Positions 5,249 to 7,196 of a stretch of DNA of 7,196 nt are shown here, piece after piece. Both the position numbers and the translations under genes were made by a program. Positions within the stretch are counted from its first letter, which is position 1, and each line of letters begins with the position of its first letter. The DNA comes from Bryobacterales bacterium. Its GTDB lineage: Bacteria > Acidobacteriota > Terriglobia > Bryobacterales > Bryobacteraceae. The stretch is taken from NCBI GenBank assembly GCA_003132905.1, contig PKZC01000209.1, positions 202 to 7,397 on the forward strand, read 5' to 3'. A model generated the notes under the pieces. It was not told the DNA's origin and did not search any database. It saw nothing but the letters and a program-made list of their open reading frames with translations.

Positions 5249-7196
5249 TTGAGCAGGAAAGCCACATCTTATATCGCGGCTGTCCTGGTTTCAGGACTTT
5301 CGCTACTGGCGTATGAACTCGCCGGCTTTCATACCCACCACCTGGTCCGCTTCCTGGTTTTCTTTGGAATCACGGTCGGGGCCTCAGGCCTGAAGGTCCG
5401 GCTACCGGGCCTGGAAAGCACGATTTCGGTTAACTTTCTGTTCGTGCTGGCGGCGGTCGCTCAGCTTTCCCTGCCGGAGGTGCTGGCGGCCGGCGTGACG
5501 GGGGCAGTGGTGCAGTGTCACTGGCGGGCGCACCACAGGCCGACCTGGCTTCAAACCACCTTCAGCGCCGCCGGTGGAGCACTGGCTTTTTCGGCGGCCT
5601 ACGCCAGTTACCATTGTGGGCTGCTCGACAACGCCGATGTCGGCATCATCGGACGGTTGATGACGGCGTCGATGGTGCTCTTTCTCGGCAACACCAGCTT
5701 GATCGCCACCGTGGTTGCCCTCACCGAGAACAATTCTCCGTGGGCCGTTTGGAAGCAGAGCTATGCCTGGTGCCTTCCCTCCTATCTGGGCGGCGGGTGG
5801 TTGGTGGCGGCGATGACTTATATAAGCCAGTGGCTGGGATGGTTTGCGGCTCTGGCGATTCCGCCGGTGACGTACATCATCTATCGCTCGTACCGGGTGT
5901 ACGTGGGACGGCTGGAAGCCGAAAAGCATCACGTCGAGCAATTGGCGGCGCTGCATTTGAGGACCATTGAAGCTCTGGCGTTGGCCATTGACGCCAAGGA
6001 CCACACCACGCACGACCATCTGAGGCGGGTGCAAGTGTATGCGCTCGAGACTGCCAAAGAGCTGGGGCTCACGCCGGAGGAGATGCAAGCGCTGCAGGCC
6101 GCATCGCTGCTGCACGATATCGGCAAATTGGCGGTTCCCGAGCACATCATTTCCAAGCCTGGGAAGTTGACGCCGGAAGAGTTCGACAAGATGAAGATTC
6201 ATCCCGTGGTGGGCGCCGAGATCCTGGAGCGGGTGGAATTCCCTTATGCCGTGGCCCCGATTGTGCGTTCGCACCACGAGAAGTGGAACGGCACCGGCTA
6301 TCCAGACGGGCTGAAGGGCGAGGAAATTCCCATCGGCGCTCGCATTCTTTCGGCGGTGGATTGTCTGGACGCCCTGGCGTCGGACCGGCAGTATCGGCGT
6401 GCCCTCCCGCTGGATGAGGCGATGCAAGTGGTACTCGACGAATCGGGCATCGCCTTCGATCCGCGGGTAATCGAGGTGCTGTCACGGCGCTATCGCGAGT
6501 TTGAGCAAATGGCGCACACGACGGATGCGGTGAAGAGTCTGGGAACCCTGTCCACCGACATCCGGGTAGAGCGCGGCGATGCTCCTGCAACTGGTTTTGA
6601 GACTGTCGCGATCCCTGCGGCGCAAGGGCTGTGTCTTTCCTTGGACAATCCAGCCTTGGACGATCCGGCCTTGGACCATTCGGTGGCCAGCATCGCCGCG
6701 GCTCATCAAGAAGTGCAATCGCTTTATGAACTGGCACAGGCTGTGGGTGATTCGCTCTATCTGAGCGATACCCTTTCCCTGCTGGCTACCCGCATCAAGC
6801 GGCTGGCGCCGTACGATTCGCTGGTGCTTTACTTGGTGCGTGGCCAGGTGCTGGAGCCTGCTTTTGTAACTGGAGAGGACGCACGCTTGTTTTCGTCGCT
6901 CGCCATCCCCATGGGCGAAGGGCTTTCCGGATGGGTGGCCGAAAACCGGAAACCGATCGTGAACGGGAATCCGTCGGTGGAGCCGGGCTGCCTGCAGAAC
7001 CCGGGGGCGTTTAGCCGTCTGAATTCAGCGCTGGCGATTCCGCTCGATGATGGGGATTCCGTGATCGGCGTTCTGGCGCTGTATCATTCGGGCCGGGACG
7101 CTTATAGCCGGGATCATCTGCGAGTGCTGCAGGCGGTGCGTGGCAAGCTAGTGGCCGCGATCGGGAATTCGCTGAAGCGCGACCCGGCTGTAGCGG
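5249..7196 (+). CDS. Membrane HD-GYP phosphodiesterase with GAF domain, cut at the right edge
   Basis: The frame is open from a stop at 5219 to the window edge, about 649 residues from a TTG at 5249. That start is the likeliest but weakly supported: no strong Shine-Dalgarno is present, and the true start could be any codon from 5222 on. Residues 7-220 are hydrophobic with about six or seven membrane segments, including the blocks GASGLKVRLPG and ISVNFLFVLAAVAQ, and act as a membrane sensor module. A short helical linker leads into an HD-GYP domain at about 230-410. It has HDIGK at 289-293, HHEKWNGTGYP at 342-352 and the GYP triad at 350-352, all key metal and substrate residues. HD-GYP enzymes usually hydrolyse cyclic di-GMP. 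After a linker, a GAF sensor domain runs from about 493 to 640. The C-terminus is missing, so a further output domain is possible. It starts 88 bases after fdx. Confidence 0.92.
   Translation, partial: MSRKATSYIAAVLVSGLSLLAYELAGFHTHHLVRFLVFFGITVGASGLKVRLPGLESTISVNFLFVLAAVAQLSLPEVLAAGVTGAVVQCHWRAHHRPTWLQTTFSAAGGALAFSAAYASYHCGLLDNADVGIIGRLMTASMVLFLGNTSLIATVVALTENNSPWAVWKQSYAWCLPSYLGGGWLVAAMTYISQWLGWFAALAIPPVTYIIYRSYRVYVGRLEAEKHHVEQLAALHLRTIEALALAIDAKDHTTHDHLRRVQVYALETAKELGLTPEEMQALQAASLLHDIGKLAVPEHIISKPGKLTPEEFDKMKIHPVVGAEILERVEFPYAVAPIVRSHHEKWNGTGYPDGLKGEEIPIGARILSAVDCLDALASDRQYRRALPLDEAMQVVLDESGIAFDPRVIEVLSRRYREFEQMAHTTDAVKSLGTLSTDIRVERGDAPATGFETVAIPAAQGLCLSLDNPALDDPALDHSVASIAAAHQEVQSLYELAQAVGDSLYLSDTLSLLATRIKRLAPYDSLVLYLVRGQVLEPAFVTGEDARLFSSLAIPMGEGLSGWVAENRKPIVNGNPSVEPGCLQNPGAFSRLNSALAIPLDDGDSVIGVLALYHSGRDAYSRDHLRVLQAVRGKLVAAIGNSLKRDPAVA
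6639..6683 (+). repeat. Three 15-bp tandem repeats in the HD-GYP/GAF linker
   Basis: Three units, CCTTGGACAATCCAG, CCTTGGACGATCCGG and CCTTGGACCATTCGG, lie head to tail and keep the reading frame. They encode SLDNP-ALDDP-ALDHS, a short acidic, proline-containing linker between the HD-GYP and GAF domains. CCTTGGAC is identical in all three. Copy number could vary between strains by slippage without breaking the frame. Confidence 0.8.

Noticed and set aside
5402..6427. Long open frame (341 codons) on the minus strand across from the HD-GYP gene
   Set aside because: It is rich in Arg, His, Gln and Pro with no recognisable domain, and it lies opposite a well-supported HD-GYP/membrane coding frame. 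It is an antisense shadow of high-GC codons.

Overview
The window reads as a stretch of core bacterial chromosome with a small accessory insert. The core genes are aconitase, arginyl-tRNA synthetase, an ISC-type [2Fe-2S] ferredoxin and a membrane HD-GYP/GAF signalling protein. Overall GC is fairly high. The style of the ArgS and ferredoxin proteins and the membrane HD-GYP protein suggest Acidobacteriota (Terriglobia-like). That placement is an impression from protein style, not a computed assignment.

Layout. Minus strand, in order of transcription: argS (4752-2827), a ParD/ParE-type toxin-antitoxin pair (2767-2193), a stand-alone SIR2-like protein (2094-931), and acnA (850 to the window edge, N-terminal 283 residues only). 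Plus strand: the ferredoxin gene fdx (4771-5160) and an HD-GYP/GAF protein (from about 5249, cut by the right edge). argS and fdx diverge from an 18-bp gap that holds a TATAAT box. Both start with GTG.

The main observation is that the last 16 codons of argS occur three times, all on the minus strand. One copy is the functional gene end (2827-2874). A second, diverged copy lies between the toxin and the SIR2 gene (2110-2157). A third lies between the SIR2 gene and acnA (872-919). They encode ERTLAVLGIAVPEYM-stop, ERRLTVSGIAVPEYM-stop and ERTLRVLGIEVPVYM-stop. Several differences are synonymous, so each copy looks like the tail of a once-functional argS rather than a recent local duplication. 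The copies cut the region into two compact units of 717 bp (toxin-antitoxin) and 1238 bp (SIR2). This is the pattern expected when elements integrate repeatedly at the 3' end of a protein-coding gene, restoring that end and pushing the old one downstream. No recombinase is encoded in the window. I read the region as a small tandem array of defence-type cargo at an argS 3'-end attachment site. The mechanism is inference.

The genes in the units sit close behind an argS tail with strong Shine-Dalgarno sequences (GGAGGAG), so they probably depend on read-through from argS. By contrast, argS, fdx and acnA show -10-like hexamers 5-8 bases before their start codons and no clear Shine-Dalgarno, which suggests leaderless mRNAs. 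Downstream of fdx, the HD-GYP protein probably degrades cyclic di-GMP. Its inter-domain linker contains a three-copy 15-bp tandem repeat.
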